This document shows positions 1-11,403 of a DNA stretch of 45,879 bases, in pieces. The stretch lies in NCBI GenBank assembly GCA_027596195.1, contig JADGJG010000091.1:1-45879 (forward strand), read 5' to 3'. The notes under the pieces were generated by a model. It did not search any database and had not been told where the DNA came from. It saw only the letters and a program-made list of their open reading frames with translations. Source of the stretch: Podochytrium sp. JEL0797 (Eukaryota > Chytridiomycota > Chytridiomycetes > Chytridiales > Chytriomycetaceae). The position numbers and the translations under genes were made by a program. Numbering within the stretch: position 1 is the first letter of the stretch; every line of letters begins with the position of its first letter.

Positions 1-1
1 C

Positions 2-919
2 GCAGTGTCCACACGCCATCCGTATCTATTCAGTGCCGGTGAAGACAAACAAATCAAGTGCTGGGATCTCGAATACAACAAAGTCATCCGCCAATACCAC
101 GGCCACCTCAGTGGAATCTACTGCATGTCATTACACCCGACCCTCGACGTGCTCGTCACGGGAGGACGCGACGCCACGGGCCGCGTGTGGGACATTCGTA
201 CCAAGAACCAAATATTTGCGCTCACGGGACACCAAGGCACGGTGACGGACGTGAAATCGCAGGAAGCTGACCCCCAAATTATCACGGCGTCGTCGGACTC
301 GACTGTCAAGCTTTGGGACTTGGCGGCCGGAAAGTGCACCACGACGTTGACCAACCACAAAAAATCGGTACGCGCGTTGGCCATCAATCCCAACGAATAC
401 ACGTTCGCGAGTGCGAGTACGGACAATATTAAGCAGTGGAAGTGTCCGAGGGGAGAGTTTATTCAGAACTTGGCGGGTCAGAATTCGATTGTCAACACGT
501 TGAGCATTAATCAGGACAACGTCATGTTTTCTGGAGGTGATGAGAATACGGATTGGTATTTTTATTCTGCCCTCGTTTCTAAATATTGCCACCTTTTTGT
601 CGCACATGTGCAGGCGACAATGGATCCATGTATTTCTGGGACTGGAAAACTGGATACAACTTCCAAACAGCCGAGGCAGCTGCGCAACCCGGTTCATTGG
701 ACAGCGAAAATGGAATTTTCTGCTCCTCATTTGACCAAACGGGTCTGCGTTTGATTACGGGAGAGGGAGACAAGACCATCAAGATTTGGAAGGAAGACGA
801 GAGAGCCGTGAGTTAATTTTTTTTTGCGAATTTCTTTCTAAACACGCGCATCTTTACTACAGACCCCCGAGACGCACCCTGTTGTATTCAAGCCCGATAT
901 CGTGAGGCCAAAATATTGA
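2..919 (+). CDS. PRP46: PLRG1/Prp46-type WD40 splicing factor, 5' truncated
   Basis: This is the 3' part of the pleiotropic regulator PLRG1 (PRL1/Prp46), a WD40 protein of the Prp19/NineTeen complex that helps activate the spliceosome in the nucleus. Exons read 2-536, 614-807 and 863-919; the 77- and 55-nt introns are GT-AG and the frame joins cleanly. Successive WD repeats are visible, including [40 protein letters not shown] and [15 protein letters not shown]. The family-typical end, [18 protein letters not shown], lies close to the stop. The gene is open at the window edge, so the N-terminal region and first repeats are missing. The GTG at position 5 is not a start. The stop TGA shares its last base with an AATAAA signal, and the convergent neighbour stops 11 bp away. 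Confidence 0.95.
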
Positions 920-924
920 ATAAA
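919..924 (+). terminator. AATAAA poly(A) signal overlapping the PLRG1 stop
   Basis: The sequence reads TGAATAAAG, so the hexamer begins on the last base of the stop codon. This leaves almost no 3' UTR before the signal. Cleavage would then fall inside the coding end of the convergent gene. Confidence 0.6.
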
Positions 925-929
925 GTATT

Positions 930-935
930 TTTATT
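930..935 (-). terminator. AATAAA poly(A) signal overlapping the stop of the coiled-coil gene
   Basis: On the minus strand the gene ends AAATAAAAAT, and the hexamer contains the TAA stop. It faces the plus-strand signal at 919-924 with only 5 bp between them. Confidence 0.5.
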
Positions 936-1970
936 TCGAATTGGATTGCGAGGCAAGGATCTGATTCAGTTCGAGCACTTGAATGCTCAAATCTTTGATG
1001 ACTTGGTTTTTCATTTCCACCTGTCCCCTCAAGAACTCTTCCGCCGACGCGTCGCCCTTGCATGCAGTTTTCGGAGGCTGGTTGAACGCTGAAACCAGAA
1101 TAAAAGAAACGATGAGATGACGCTCTCTGAAAACGACAGCAGCCGAACCCACACGCGAGAGAGAGTATACGCACCTTTCAACTGCTCCTGCAACCCGTAA
1201 ATACAAACCGACGACTCGGCCTTCACAACCTTGATCTTGTTTTTCAATTTAATAATCCTCCGCTCGTACTTTCCGCGTTGGTCTTCCCATTCGCGCTTCA
1301 ACGTCTCCATCTCGAGTCGCGTCGCGTCGTTCCCCATCGTCCCCTGTGCAGCTGGTTTACCGAGTCCCTTGAGTGGCGGGAGCTCAGCCAACAACGCGGA
1401 ATACCGCAACGACGTTCCCGTCGGGCTCAGTGTTTCGTTTATTACACTGTGGTTGAGCATGAGTTGCGAAATTGTCCCTGCTTCGTCGGTGCTGCTGCTG
1501 CCTGCGGAATCGGAACGCGTCAATTCCGATGCGACAACGACGCGGATATCGGGGTGCAGGGGTTCGTTGAGATGCGACGATAAGGGTTTGGGTGGCTCTG
1601 ATTCCGTGGAGCTCGTTTCCAAAGTTGGTTCATGTGACGCGGGGGGTGTGTGGAGATTTTCAAGACGTTCTTGTGCGACATGTGCTGACGCGTCAATGAC
1701 CTCACCGGGAACGATGATTGTATCCGTAGGGTATATATTCGGCCGATTGTCGATGTTGGGCGGGGCAGTGAACGCAAGGGGAGGAGAATCCAATATTTGA
1801 CCGGGCAACGCTTGCGAATTTTCGGGTGATGACGCGACGCGTGCAAGGGATGTGGATTTTCGACGGTCTTGTTCAAAGGAATGGGTGAGTGGGGATGGGG
1901 TGGTGGTGGTGTTGCTGTTGCAGGGATGGATCGCCACGGGTTTGGTTTGTCTAGACGGCGCGCTTCCCAT
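931..1970 (-). CDS. Unrecognised coiled-coil protein with possible N-myristoylation signal
   Basis: I do not recognise this protein. Exon 1 is 1970-1175 and exon 2 is 1088-931, joined across an 86-nt GT-AG intron to give 317 residues. The first two thirds are Ser/Thr/Pro-rich and probably disordered. From about residue 215 a charged helical region follows (LEMETLKREWEDQRGKYERR and onward), which continues over the splice junction into VEMKNQVIKDLSIQVLELNQ at the C terminus, typical of a coiled coil. The N terminus MGSAPSRQTK fits the Gly2/Ser6 pattern of N-myristoylated proteins, which would imply membrane attachment; this is inference from the motif only. The gene starts 82 bp downstream of the ATPase stop on the same strand and ends 11 bp from PLRG1. 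Confidence 0.7.
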
Positions 1971-2052
1971 TTATTGTAAAACTTCAGCGACCAAAAATGA
2001 AAAAATTCAAATCAATTTCAAAAATACTGAAGTTTCTATTCAAAATGTAAAC

Positions 2053-5000
2053 TCAAAAGTCAAAGTACTTCTTCAACCACCCCGCCTTCTTTTGGTCATT
2101 CAACCTTTTGCGCAATGCTGCCTCAGGGTCATAATTCTCATTCTCCTTCTTGACCGCCTTGCGAACCACACACTTCATCAACTCAGACATCACAAGCTGG
2201 ACGACAACGCATCCCAAAATAGCCTCCCATCCAGAATACACGTGCTCCAAATCAATCCAGTGACGCAACCCAGGCGTGAAGATACCCGCCAACAACAACG
2301 CGTACGACAACAAGAACCCAAACACCAACCAAGGATTCGAAATAAGCCCCGTCTTGAAAATACTCGTCACAGAACTACGCGACATGAAAGACTGACACAA
2401 CTGCATGGACGTCAAACACGCAAACGCGAGCGACTGTTGCTGCGGGAGCGTTGACAAGTCGCCTTGAATGACGCCTTGTTTCGAGAGCATGTACACGGCA
2501 AATGTCGACATGGATTGAACGAGGCCTTGGAATCCAATGATTTGCCAGGCCATCTTGTCGAGGATTCCGGTTCCGGGGAGTCTAGGGGGGCGGTCGAGAA
2601 TGTTGAGTTCGGCGACTTCGACTCCGAGACTGAGAGCAGGAGGAATATCGGCAATGATGTTGGCCCAGAGAACTTGCATACTGGTGAAGGGCATGGGAAC
2701 GTTGACGATGGCGCAGACGAGGAAAAGGACGATTTCGGCAGAGTTGCAGGAAAGGAGGTATACGACGAATTTCTTGATGTTGTCAAACACGAGACGACCT
2801 TCGCGAACGGCTTCGACAATGGTGGCAAAGTTGTCGTCGGAGAGAACAATCTCGGCGGCTTGTTTGGTGATTTCGGTTCCTCCAATTCCCATCGCTACAC
2901 CGATATCGGCCTTCTTAATGGCAGGCGCGTCGTTGACTCCGTCTCCGGTCATGGCAACAACGTACTCGTGGCTTTGGAGGGCCTTGACAATCTTGAGCTT
3001 GTTGTCGGGGGAGACACGAGCAAAGACGACCGGGAAAGGACGGAGCTCGGCAAGAGCTTCCTCAGAGAGAAGGTCCAACTCGGGGCCTCTCATGCAACGG
3101 CTGTGTTGGTCGTTCACGATTCCAATGTCTCTGGCGATGGCGGCAGCGGTGGTAACGTGGTCTCCGGTGATCATGATGACGTTGATTCCAGCCTTGTGGC
3201 ACTTTTGGATAGCTTCCTGGACTCCAGCCCTAAACAACAGACGCGTAATTAGAATCAAGAACGATGGAAAAGAATCAAAATCGAACACAAAGAACTTACT
3301 TGGGAGGATCAATGAGTCCAATCAAACCAACAAAAGTCAACTCGCACTCAGCCTCCGTCAACTTCTTGGAATCGACAATCTGATGAGCAACAGCCCTGGA
3401 CACTTTGCGGACAGCGAGAGCAAGAACTCTCAACCCTTGAGAAGCCATGGCCTCGCTACGAGCAGACAGGTAGTTGACATAATCTTCGGACATGGGCTGG
3501 ACAGGGAACTCGGACAAAAACTGGATGGCCTTGCCGTCACCTCTAGCAACAGCAGCCTCAACAGACTCGTCTTGAACAGGCGGGAGGTACGACGTGCAAC
3601 GAAGCAAGATTCCTTCAGGCGCTCCCTTGGCAAGGACAAAGCCCGTATCCGCTGAAAACTTGTCGCTACCGGTACTCCCAATCCGTTGTCCGTAAATCAC
3701 ACTCATGAGCTTGCGGTCACTGTTGAACGCGTACTCTCCGAGCTTCTCGAGTCCGATCGTGTCTTCAAAGTAGGCCTTGGGGAATCCAGCAATCTGGGAT
3801 CCGGCAACGATGGCGACTTCGGTGGCGTCTCCGGTGGACTTGAATCCAGTCTCACTTTCGGGGTCGACTTCGAGGGACGCGTTGGAACAGAGAGCGGCAA
3901 CCATGCAGGCGGCGACCAAGTGAGTGGGGGCCTCGGTGAGAGTCTTGTGGCAAATGTCGGTCTCACCCTTCTGAGTGGAACCGTGCGTTGCAATGTCGCC
4001 GAGAGCAGTGGCAAGTGGGACACGGGCAGTCATGTTGACATGGCCGTCTTTGCCGCCGGTGGGGTAGGTAAATGAGAACTGGGAGTTGTCGGACGTCCAG
4101 AGGCCAGAAGCGCACATCTTTCCTTCAGTCAAGGTACCCGTCTTGTCGGAGCAAATGTGGGTGACGGAACCGAGAGTTTCGACGGATCCCAGCTTGCGAA
4201 CGATCGCGTTCTTCTTGGACATTCGCGTGACAGCGAGAGCCAATGTAACTGTTGACGCGAGTGTTAGAAAATCAATCGGCGACACAAGGAACAAACAAAA
4301 CATTCAAACTCACCGGTGACAACAGCAACAAGACCTTCAGGGATAACAGCAACAGCCAGCGTGACTCCAACCTTGACCATGTCCGCAGCATTGTTACCAT
4401 AACCGATTCCGATACAAATGACAGCAAGAGAGAGTGTAGTGGCAACCACCACAAGCAAGATACCCAGCTTGGTAATCTTTCGCTGGATGGGGGTGATTTC
4501 GTTTCCAGTCGTGACGATGGCCTTGGAGATCTTTCCGATTTCCGTCTGTTCTCCGACTCGAATGACGATACCCTTTCCTCGACCACTTTGGACGACTGTG
4601 GTCATGAACGCGTTACCGTTGCAGTCACCGAGAGGAAGTCTGCGAGACTAAACACGAGTCAGCATTGTAAAATGCTTAAAATAAACGAGAATCAACAAGG
4701 TATTTACCTTCTTGCGGATGGTTCTGATGCTCTTCTCTGCTCCAACACTTTCTCCCGTCAAGACGGCTTCCACAATAGTCAACTGGGACACTTCACACAA
4801 ACGAAGATCGGCTGGAACGGCGTCTCCTTCTTCAAGACAGACCAAGTCACCAGGAACCAATTGACTGGACTCGATGGTTTCTTGTTTTCCGTCTCGAATC
4901 ACGTTGGCCTGGAGGAATAATGCAGAGCAGTCAGAAGACAATCCAACCTCCAAGTCAAAATTCAAACGAAAATACTCACGTATGGAACACTCAACGAACT

Positions 5001-6458
5001 CAAAGCCTCCAAAGATTTGTTGGCCTTGTACTCTTGTCCGAACCCAATCGTCACGTTGATGACACCGACAATCAAAAGAATCACACACGGATCGATTTCT
5101 CCCATGGAGGCCTGGATAACGGCCGCAATCACAATGATCATGACCATGAAGTCCGTGACTTGGCCCCACATGATCTTGAGGGCGGACACTTTGGGTGGCG
5201 ATGGAAGACTGTTGGGTCCGTACCGCGCTTGGAGTTCAGGAATCTTGGAGGAAGGGAGACCGTTTTGTACGTCACTGCCAAACATCTCAGCGAGCTTCTC
5301 GCTGTTCTTGTCAAAGTAGAGAGCTGGAACAAAAGTAGTGAGATATGGGGAATCACAAAAAATCGAAGGGGGAAAGTCACAATCGATTTTTACCTGGCGG
5401 TGGGAAGATGGTTTCCGTGGCGAGTGGCATGGAAGCATCGCCGTCCTTGAATCGCGGAGCGTACTCGTTGACCAACTTTTGGACATCGGCTTGCTCATTG
5501 TCGGTCACGAGTTCCCTCCAGTCGCGGAATTGGATAAAGTGCGTCGTGAGGAGATGTAAAATGGCGGCAGCATTCTCTCTCTCAATCTTGGAAGAGTGGC
5601 ACCGACGGTAAATGTTCAACGCTTGGCGGAGATCGGTGGCGGACTTGGTCCCAACAGCGAGTCGGAAATCTTCAACCTCTTCCATGAATTCACCAAAGAG
5701 AATGAAGGCAAGGTCGGATTCCACTATATTGGGGTTCAATGATGAGCATTTGATTCCCCCCATCCCGAATATTACAAATAAAAACGAAGACGTACTTGTT
5801 GGGTGCTTGTTTTTTAAAGATCCGGCCTCATGATCCATGTTTTGCAGCAATCCCTCGAGGAGTCGCTCCATAAGCTCAAAGTTCAAGCGCTGCATCTTTC
5901 CGCCTCGAATTTCGTAGTCCATGATGAACTTGAGGCCTTCGAGAATCTCGGAGAGGGAGAAGCCGGTTTGGTCAGAGACTTCGACGAGGTCCATGACATG
6001 AATATCAATCTGGTGCTCGACGCTCGCTGTTGGAGAAAAGATGTGGAGAATGAGAATACGTTCAAGAATAAACAAGCTGGAAGTAGCTCACCTGGAGCAT
6101 CCATCTTCACAGAAAACGAATGCGCCTCAAACGGGTTAGGAGCCTTGGACACGCGAGAAAACAGAGAGGCGAATGAGCCGGTGAATGAGCCTCGTCGTTT
6201 GGGTTCTGGGCGGATGGAAGTAAACGAGTGTCTCTTGCGTCCATCTTCGTTGTCACTGGCATCGTTCTTGCGTTCAGACTCGTCGTGCATCTTATGGTAC
6301 CGAACAGAGTTGATGGTGGATTTGCGGCTGGTGGCGCTCGAAAGGATGGACAACGCTCGACGCGGTTCGCCGAGACTCGCCACACCGGACTGCATGCGTC
6401 GCGGCTCGCCAGCAGGTCTGCTGACGGTGAGGAATTTATCATCGGGGGCTTTGGTCAT
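2053..6458 (-). CDS. P2-type cation-transporting ATPase (Ca2+-pump-like) with long N-terminal extension
   Basis: P-type ATPases pump cations across membranes through a phospho-aspartate intermediate. Eight exons (6458-6092, 6026-5796, 5723-5394, 5323-4980, 4908-4708, 4647-4314, 4248-3300, 3229-2053) join in frame to 1310 residues; introns are 60-72 nt. Hallmarks in order: the cation-ATPase N-terminal domain (from ~310), the actuator motif LTGES (~474), the phosphorylation loop CSDKTGTLT (~637), KGAPE, and the hinge MTGDGVNDAP (~1013). Membrane site residues resemble Ca2+ pumps: PEGL in M4, N-S-A-E in M5 and N-I-I-A-D in M6. Other stretches (GFGQEYKANKSLEALSSLS, TLTEGKM) look closer to ENA/P2D Na+ pumps, so the substrate is unsettled. 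The ~310 residues before the ATPase fold are Ser/Arg-rich, then helical, and match nothing I know. Confidence 0.93.
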
Positions 6459-7427
6459 TTGTGTTGATTTTTTTGGGCGTGTTTATAATACGGTTTTGGA
6501 ATTTTAAACTTGCCGCCACCCGTCTCTTTTATTTCGCCAAAAATCACAGAGTTCGAATTTTGACAATTTCAAATCTAGAAAATTTGATTACAATGCTGCT
6601 GCCCCACTTTGATTCCCACTCCTCCACGCCCAACGCGCACAATCCTCTGGAGGTGACGAGTAAATTAAGAAATGGGCAAATGAGGAAGAAGCTTGCGATT
6701 CTCGTTTCCTTTTCCCCGTTTACTCTTTCCTATCGCGCTTGTAAATGTGCAATGAGGTGTGCCACAATGATGATGCCTTTAGCAGTAAGTTCAAATAATG
6801 ATAGCGGATCGAACGCTGACTCATTTTAATAGCCTTTCCCTTTTTCCCTTTTTCTTTCCCCTTACAAACCACATGTGAGATGCAAGAATTATGTGATTGT
6901 GGGCCAATCGCGTATTTCAAGTCCCAGATTCCAGATGCGCAATCCGTTCAGGGCGGGGTCTGATGAATATCTCGTTTCACAGAGAAAAAGTTGAAAAAAG
7001 TGACTCGCTCGCTCGAGAAATCCCAGTATTAAAAAAAAGAAAGAAGCGAAGGAGCTCATAAAAGCAACTTAAAAGCCCCACACTAGCCCCATTGAAAAAA
7101 TTAGAAGTGTCCGCGCGCGTTCGGCAACAGCCCAGCCAAATCCTCACGTTTGAGAGTCGTAGAGGCGACGAGGAAAAGTTTTAATTATTAGGTATAACTA
7201 GAGAGTTGGTTTTTGACCAGGAAAACGAAGCCGCCCTGCAACTTCTTTTGACAGCGAGCCCTTGTGCTCCGAGATGACTGGGCTGCTCATTAATGGAGGT
7301 CGGATACAAAATTCAAGAATTGGTTCGTTTGTCATGTTTTTCACGGTAGGGATAGTTTTGTGAATGAAGGGAAAAAATATTCTTGAAACCCACACACAAG
7401 AACAGGAAGGAAAGAAACAAAAAAAAA
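6459..7427. other. 969-bp gap upstream of the ATPase; possible small plus-strand gene
   Basis: This should hold the ATPase promoter and the 3' end of CHMP2. A short frame at 6880-6963 (+), beginning MQELCDCGPIAYFKSQI and ending in TGA, follows an intron-like stretch. That stretch runs from GTAAGT near 6787, past a TGAC/TTTTAAT branch-like region and a long pyrimidine tract, to AG at 6879. The preceding frame (6594 onward) is open and could supply a first exon, but I could not place its start. Treat it as a candidate only. The rest is AT-rich with no clear coding signal. Confidence 0.35.
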
Positions 7428-8393
7428 TCAGTCCCGACGAAGATTATTCAGACGATCTTGCAGAGACTGATCATTGCCTGCAAGCATGGGTTCTTCCATT
7501 GGCTCGGCCGCGACTTTTTGGCCGAGTTTGTTTGACGGAGCGCTGACGAGCTGTATTGGAGAAGAAATGAGAATGTGACTCTTCCAGACGCGACAAAAAT
7601 ACACACCGATGCATTCACATTGATGCCAATTTCATCCAGAATTTGGTTCACAATCTGGTCGCTTTCTTCTTCATCCTCCTCCTCATCAATGTTCTGGCGA
7701 AAAACAACGAAATTCAGCGACGAAAGAGAACCCCAAAAACGAGGGGAAGGAAGAACACTCACATCATCAATCGCATCATTCATCATCTCCTCCTTCATAT
7801 CCATCATATCCGATTCCTTCTCAAAGTCCATCATGATTTTCGTCAACTCTGGAAGATTCACGGCTTTGTTCATGGAACGCATTGCTTTCGTGACTCCCTT
7901 CATGGCGTCCGCCATTGCTTGGTTTGAACTCATGGTCTGTGGGGGAGGGGGGGCGGGGGGGGGGTTCGGGGAATAAGAACGTCGTCCGTTTCGCAACACT
8001 TGGACACGCATAAAAAACTCGATCCTTTCTCGTTACCTGGATTCTAAGCCCCACAGCCTGCAGCTGTGTACGCATCTGATAAAACTTTTGAACGTATCGG
8101 CGCGTTCGAACGAGGTCTTTGGCCATGATTTTGCAAGCATTCTAGGGGTGGGGTAAAAATAGAAAGGCTGCGATCAGCTCAAGGGGTAGGATAACGCGCA
8201 TTCAACAATACGAGGAAACTGGCACCATTTGGTTCGCCTTAGCACTCTTTTTGATGTCGGCAATGAGTTTCTTTTCCTGCGCTTCGAGCTTGGTTCTCTC
8301 TCTGTCGAGATCACGCACGGCCTTGTTGAGGTTGCGTTGGTGCTCCTTGAGCTTTTGGGCGGGTGTTTTGCGCGGGCCGAATAGGAACTCCAC
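7428..8393 (-). CDS. VPS2: ESCRT-III subunit CHMP2A/Vps2
   Basis: Charged multivesicular body protein 2 is an ESCRT-III filament subunit that, with Vps24/CHMP3 and the ATPase Vps4, drives membrane scission at endosomes, the midbody and the nuclear envelope. Five exons (8393-8226, 8141-8037, 7936-7763, 7693-7607, 7550-7428) join to 218 residues, close to human CHMP2A. The basic N-terminal helix (MEFLFGPRKTPAQKLKEHQR) and the conserved core KIMAKDLVRTRRYVQKFY, MKGVTKAM and EEMMNDAIDD are clear. The acidic linker DEEEDEEESD follows. The C terminus carries a Vps4-binding MIM1 helix, SLQDRLNNLRRD. Introns are 56-100 nt; the intron before exon 3 contains long G runs on the plus strand (C-rich on the coding strand). 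The start lies 222 bp from the divergent U1A gene. Confidence 0.96.
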
Positions 8394-8615
8394 TGGTTGT
8401 GTGTGTGTGGGGGGGGTGTCTTTGTTGTTAGTTGGTTGTCGTCGACGGAGACGGGAGGGTGCGGGGAATGTTCGAGAGGTAATAAATGCAGGAGAAGGTA
8501 TGAATGGCTCTATGGGATTCAGAGCACTAGGGGGTGTGCGGGGCGGGGGGGGGGGGGGCCAAGGAGGACGTTGAACGCACTTTTCACGAAACTTTTTGTT
8601 CTCGAAATCCTTGCC
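8394..8615. promoter_or_regulatory. Short divergent promoter region, CHMP2 / U1A
   Basis: Only 222 bp separate the two start codons, so both promoters must lie here or run into the 5' UTRs. It contains a GTGTGTG run followed by G at 8398-8418 and a G homopolymer around 8545-8558. I see no TATA box. Confidence 0.4.
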
Positions 8616-9833
8616 ATGTTTGCACCGCCATCCACGTTTGTGCCGCCCCCATCCGCCCAGGCCAGTGGGTCCCTGGGATCGATGGTTGTGCCTGGACTGG
8701 GCACTGTGCTCTCTGCGCCGCGGAGACGGCCCATGGCGGCACCGCCCTCGGAGGTAAGGAGCGAGAACTACGCATTGCTTGAACTCACTCTCTCTTTAGC
8801 CAAACAACACCCTCTACGTCAGAAACCTCAACGAGAAAGTCGCCATCAAAAGTACGCACAGTGTCCCCCTTCTCTCCCTGCCTTTATGCCCTTGTCCCTG
8901 CCACTAACGAGTGGTAAAAAGCACTCACAACCTCGCTCGAGGCCATCTTCTCAGGCTTTGGCGAAATCATGCAGATCCGCGCAAAGACAAACATCAAACT
9001 CAGAGGACAGGCATTCATCACTTTCAAGGACGTGGATTCCGCAACAAAGGCAATGGCCCAGGTCCAGGGATTCCCGCTGTTTTCGCTGCCGCTCGACATT
9101 CAGTACGCGAGGGACCGCAATTACATCTTTTCTAGTGCTGATGGAACTCTTGAGGAGCACAAAAAGCGACGCGCGGAAGAGCAAGGTGCGCCTTTCTTTG
9201 GAAATCTCCTTGTCGCGTTTTGTTGTTTTTGCTTATTGGCTCAACATACACCTCCCCACTCCTTTCTTCAACACCAGCCCAACGCGCCTTGGAGCCCAAA
9301 AAAGTCCGCTCCGAAGTTCCGACCTTGGGTGCCACAGGATGGTTCCCCGGCGGTGCCCCCATGCCGGCTGAATTCTTGCCGCCCAACAGCATTCTGTTTA
9401 TCGAAAACTTGCCTTCCGAAACGACCGACGAGAAGCTGGCGGAACTTTTTCAACAGTAAGTATTTGTGAAGCGATTGCTGGTAGTCTGATTCCGAGGTGG
9501 TGTTTCGCTGGGTTGGAATGGAGAGACACAAGGACAACAAACGCGACATGCTGGAGAGTGTCAACTGGAATGGATGTATGGAGATGGGCGAATGACGCGT
9601 TGGAGAATGCGACTGGGATTGGATGCGAACGCATGCTTCTGTTCACCGATTCTCATCATTTCTCCTTCTTTAGAGTTCCTGGGTTCAAAGAAGTGCGTTT
9701 GGTGCCTGGAAAGAGCGACATTGCGTTTGTGGAATACGAGACGGAGGGACAGGCGACGATGGCCAAGCAGCAGCTGCATCAGTTCCAGATTTTGCCGGAG
9801 AGAGAGATTCGTGTGACTTATGCGCGCAAGTGA
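8616..9833 (+). CDS. U1A/U2B''-type snRNP protein with two RRMs
   Basis: U1A and U2B'' bind stem-loops of U1 and U2 snRNA in the spliceosome; many invertebrates and fungi have one protein covering both. Exons 8616-8753, 8800-8851, 8922-9185, 9278-9455 and 9674-9833 join to 263 residues. After a Pro/Ala-rich leader of ~46 residues, RRM1 shows RNP2 LYVRNL and RNP1 RGQAFITF, plus the typical SLEAIFSGFGEI and IQYARDRN. A linker follows, then RRM2 with ILFIENLPSETTDEKLAELF, PGFKEVRLVPG and DIAFVEYE, ending TYARK. The last intron is long for this locus (218 nt). The stop is 72 bp from the next ATG on the same strand. The sequence alone does not say whether it serves U1, U2 or both. Confidence 0.94.
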
Positions 9834-9905
9834 TTCTTGTTGTTGTTGTTTTGTTCACCAAAAAAAAAACACTTGCTTGCTGTCCGAAAGGCGAAAAACA
9901 CCAAA

Positions 9906-11403
9906 ATGAATCGAGCAAATGCGGCCACCACGACCACCACCACTACAACCGCCACTGCCACCAAAGTGCGACACGTTGCATCTCGCTACATGACGTCATC
10001 GCGCGAGCCGCCGCTGAAGCCGCGAGTCGCCGCCAAGGAAAACACGCCGTCGCCTCTTTTCTCGCAAACAACAAAAAAAACACCCGCTGCGCAAAGACCC
10101 GCCGTGCGCCGCCCTGCCGCCCCTCCTCCGCCAAACCCTCCTTCTTCTTCTTCTTATTCTTTTTCTTCTGCCGCAAAGCCCACTCCCCACCCAGTCTCCG
10201 CAAAACCGACTCCCCACCTAGTCCCAACGCGGAAGCACCACCCACCCCCCAAACAACCCGCCTCATCGCCGCCACACCCACCAAAGCCTGGACACAGAGA
10301 CCCACCACCGCCCCACTCGCATTCCACTCCCACAGCAGAGCACGACCATCTCTCACAGCTGCCCGACAAATTCGTTCCTATTGACATTGATTCCTTGCTG
10401 GCAAAAAACAACCATTTCCTGCTCCCGGATCCATCGCACTCGTCTGCACTCCACGAATCAAAGGACGCCGACCTCTTGATTGCCCATGCAAAGCTGTTAC
10501 AATGGCAGTTTCTGACGGCGAAAGCGAAATTCGCGTTCGAAAAGAGGAAAGCCGAGGCTGAGGTGAGAAAAAAACATTGTTCCCGCTTCTCCCCCCACCT
10601 TCCCCTTCTTTTTTTTATTGCGACAGAAACGCTGATGATATTCAAAAAATTTCTAGCGACAAATCTATTCCGCCTGGCAATCCGTGCGAACCCTCAAAAC
10701 CCAAATACACGCGTTGAAGAGCGAAACCGCTTCTCGGACGCGACTAAAGGCCGAATTGAATCAACTACGGTCTCAAGTAAATCATCCCTCTTTCCTGTTT
10801 TTCTTTTGTCCATCCTCTTTTCCTTGTCGGCTCATCATTTTTGTTTCCCCCCTGCAAAAACAGGAAGCAAGCCTGCGCAAAACGATGTACACATTCACGA
10901 GCGTCTTTCAAGACGACTACGCGGCTCTTGCGAAAGGACTACAAGCTTCGGTAGTGCGAATGAAGTTGGTGAATGTGCGGTTATCGAATCCAGGTAAACG
11001 CACTCTTCAATTTGTGTGTGTTTTCTCAAACACCCCTCGCTTCGTTTTTATTGACGTTTTTTTTTGTCCAGCCGAATTGCGGGACAACTTGATACGAACA
11101 AGCACCCGCGTTGACCAAATCATGCAACAACAATGCAACGCGATCGAAAAGGTAAAAAACGACACCACCCTCTTTCCCCTTCCCCCTCCACTACGAAAAT
11201 GGCAGCAGCCCTCCAACCTCATTCTCTCCCCCACTCTCTCTCAGGTCCATCAACTCTCGCAATCAACAAACACATTGAAACGAGCCGTCTCCTCAGACAC
11301 GGCGGAACTCCAGGAATGCGTGCGGGTGTTGGAAAACGTGGGCATGTTGGAGGCTGTGGAGTTGAGTTATGGGATTGAGAGGATGCAGATGGGGGCGAGT
11401 TGA
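9906..11403 (+). CDS. HAUS8: Augmin subunit HAUS8/AUG8 (QWRF-type) protein
   Basis: HAUS8 (plant AUG8, QWRF family) is the microtubule-binding subunit of augmin, which recruits gamma-tubulin to spindle microtubules to nucleate branches. Exons 9906-10562, 10657-10776, 10864-10993, 11072-11151 and 11245-11403 join to 381 residues. The first ~180 residues are basic and Pro/Ser/Thr-rich, as expected for a disordered microtubule-binding tail. A diagnostic block follows: AKLLQWQFLTAKAKFAFEKR, then IYSAWQSVRTLKTQI, matching the QWRF motif plus the N/S-A-W helix of plant AUG8. The rest is coiled coil to the end. The motif here is QWQF rather than QWRF. Intron 2 (87 nt) is free of stops in frame. Assignment rests on the motif and architecture; other augmin subunits are not in the window. 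Confidence 0.8.

Noticed and set aside
2464..3252. 262-codon plus-strand open frame, Gly/Asp-rich
   Set aside because: Antisense to exon 8 of the ATPase, which carries the invariant hinge and membrane motifs.
7941..7976. G-rich run as a possible G-quadruplex regulator
   Set aside because: It is inside a CHMP2 intron, where the coding strand is simply a C-rich pyrimidine tract before the acceptor. Similar runs occur elsewhere and may be partly sequencing slippage.
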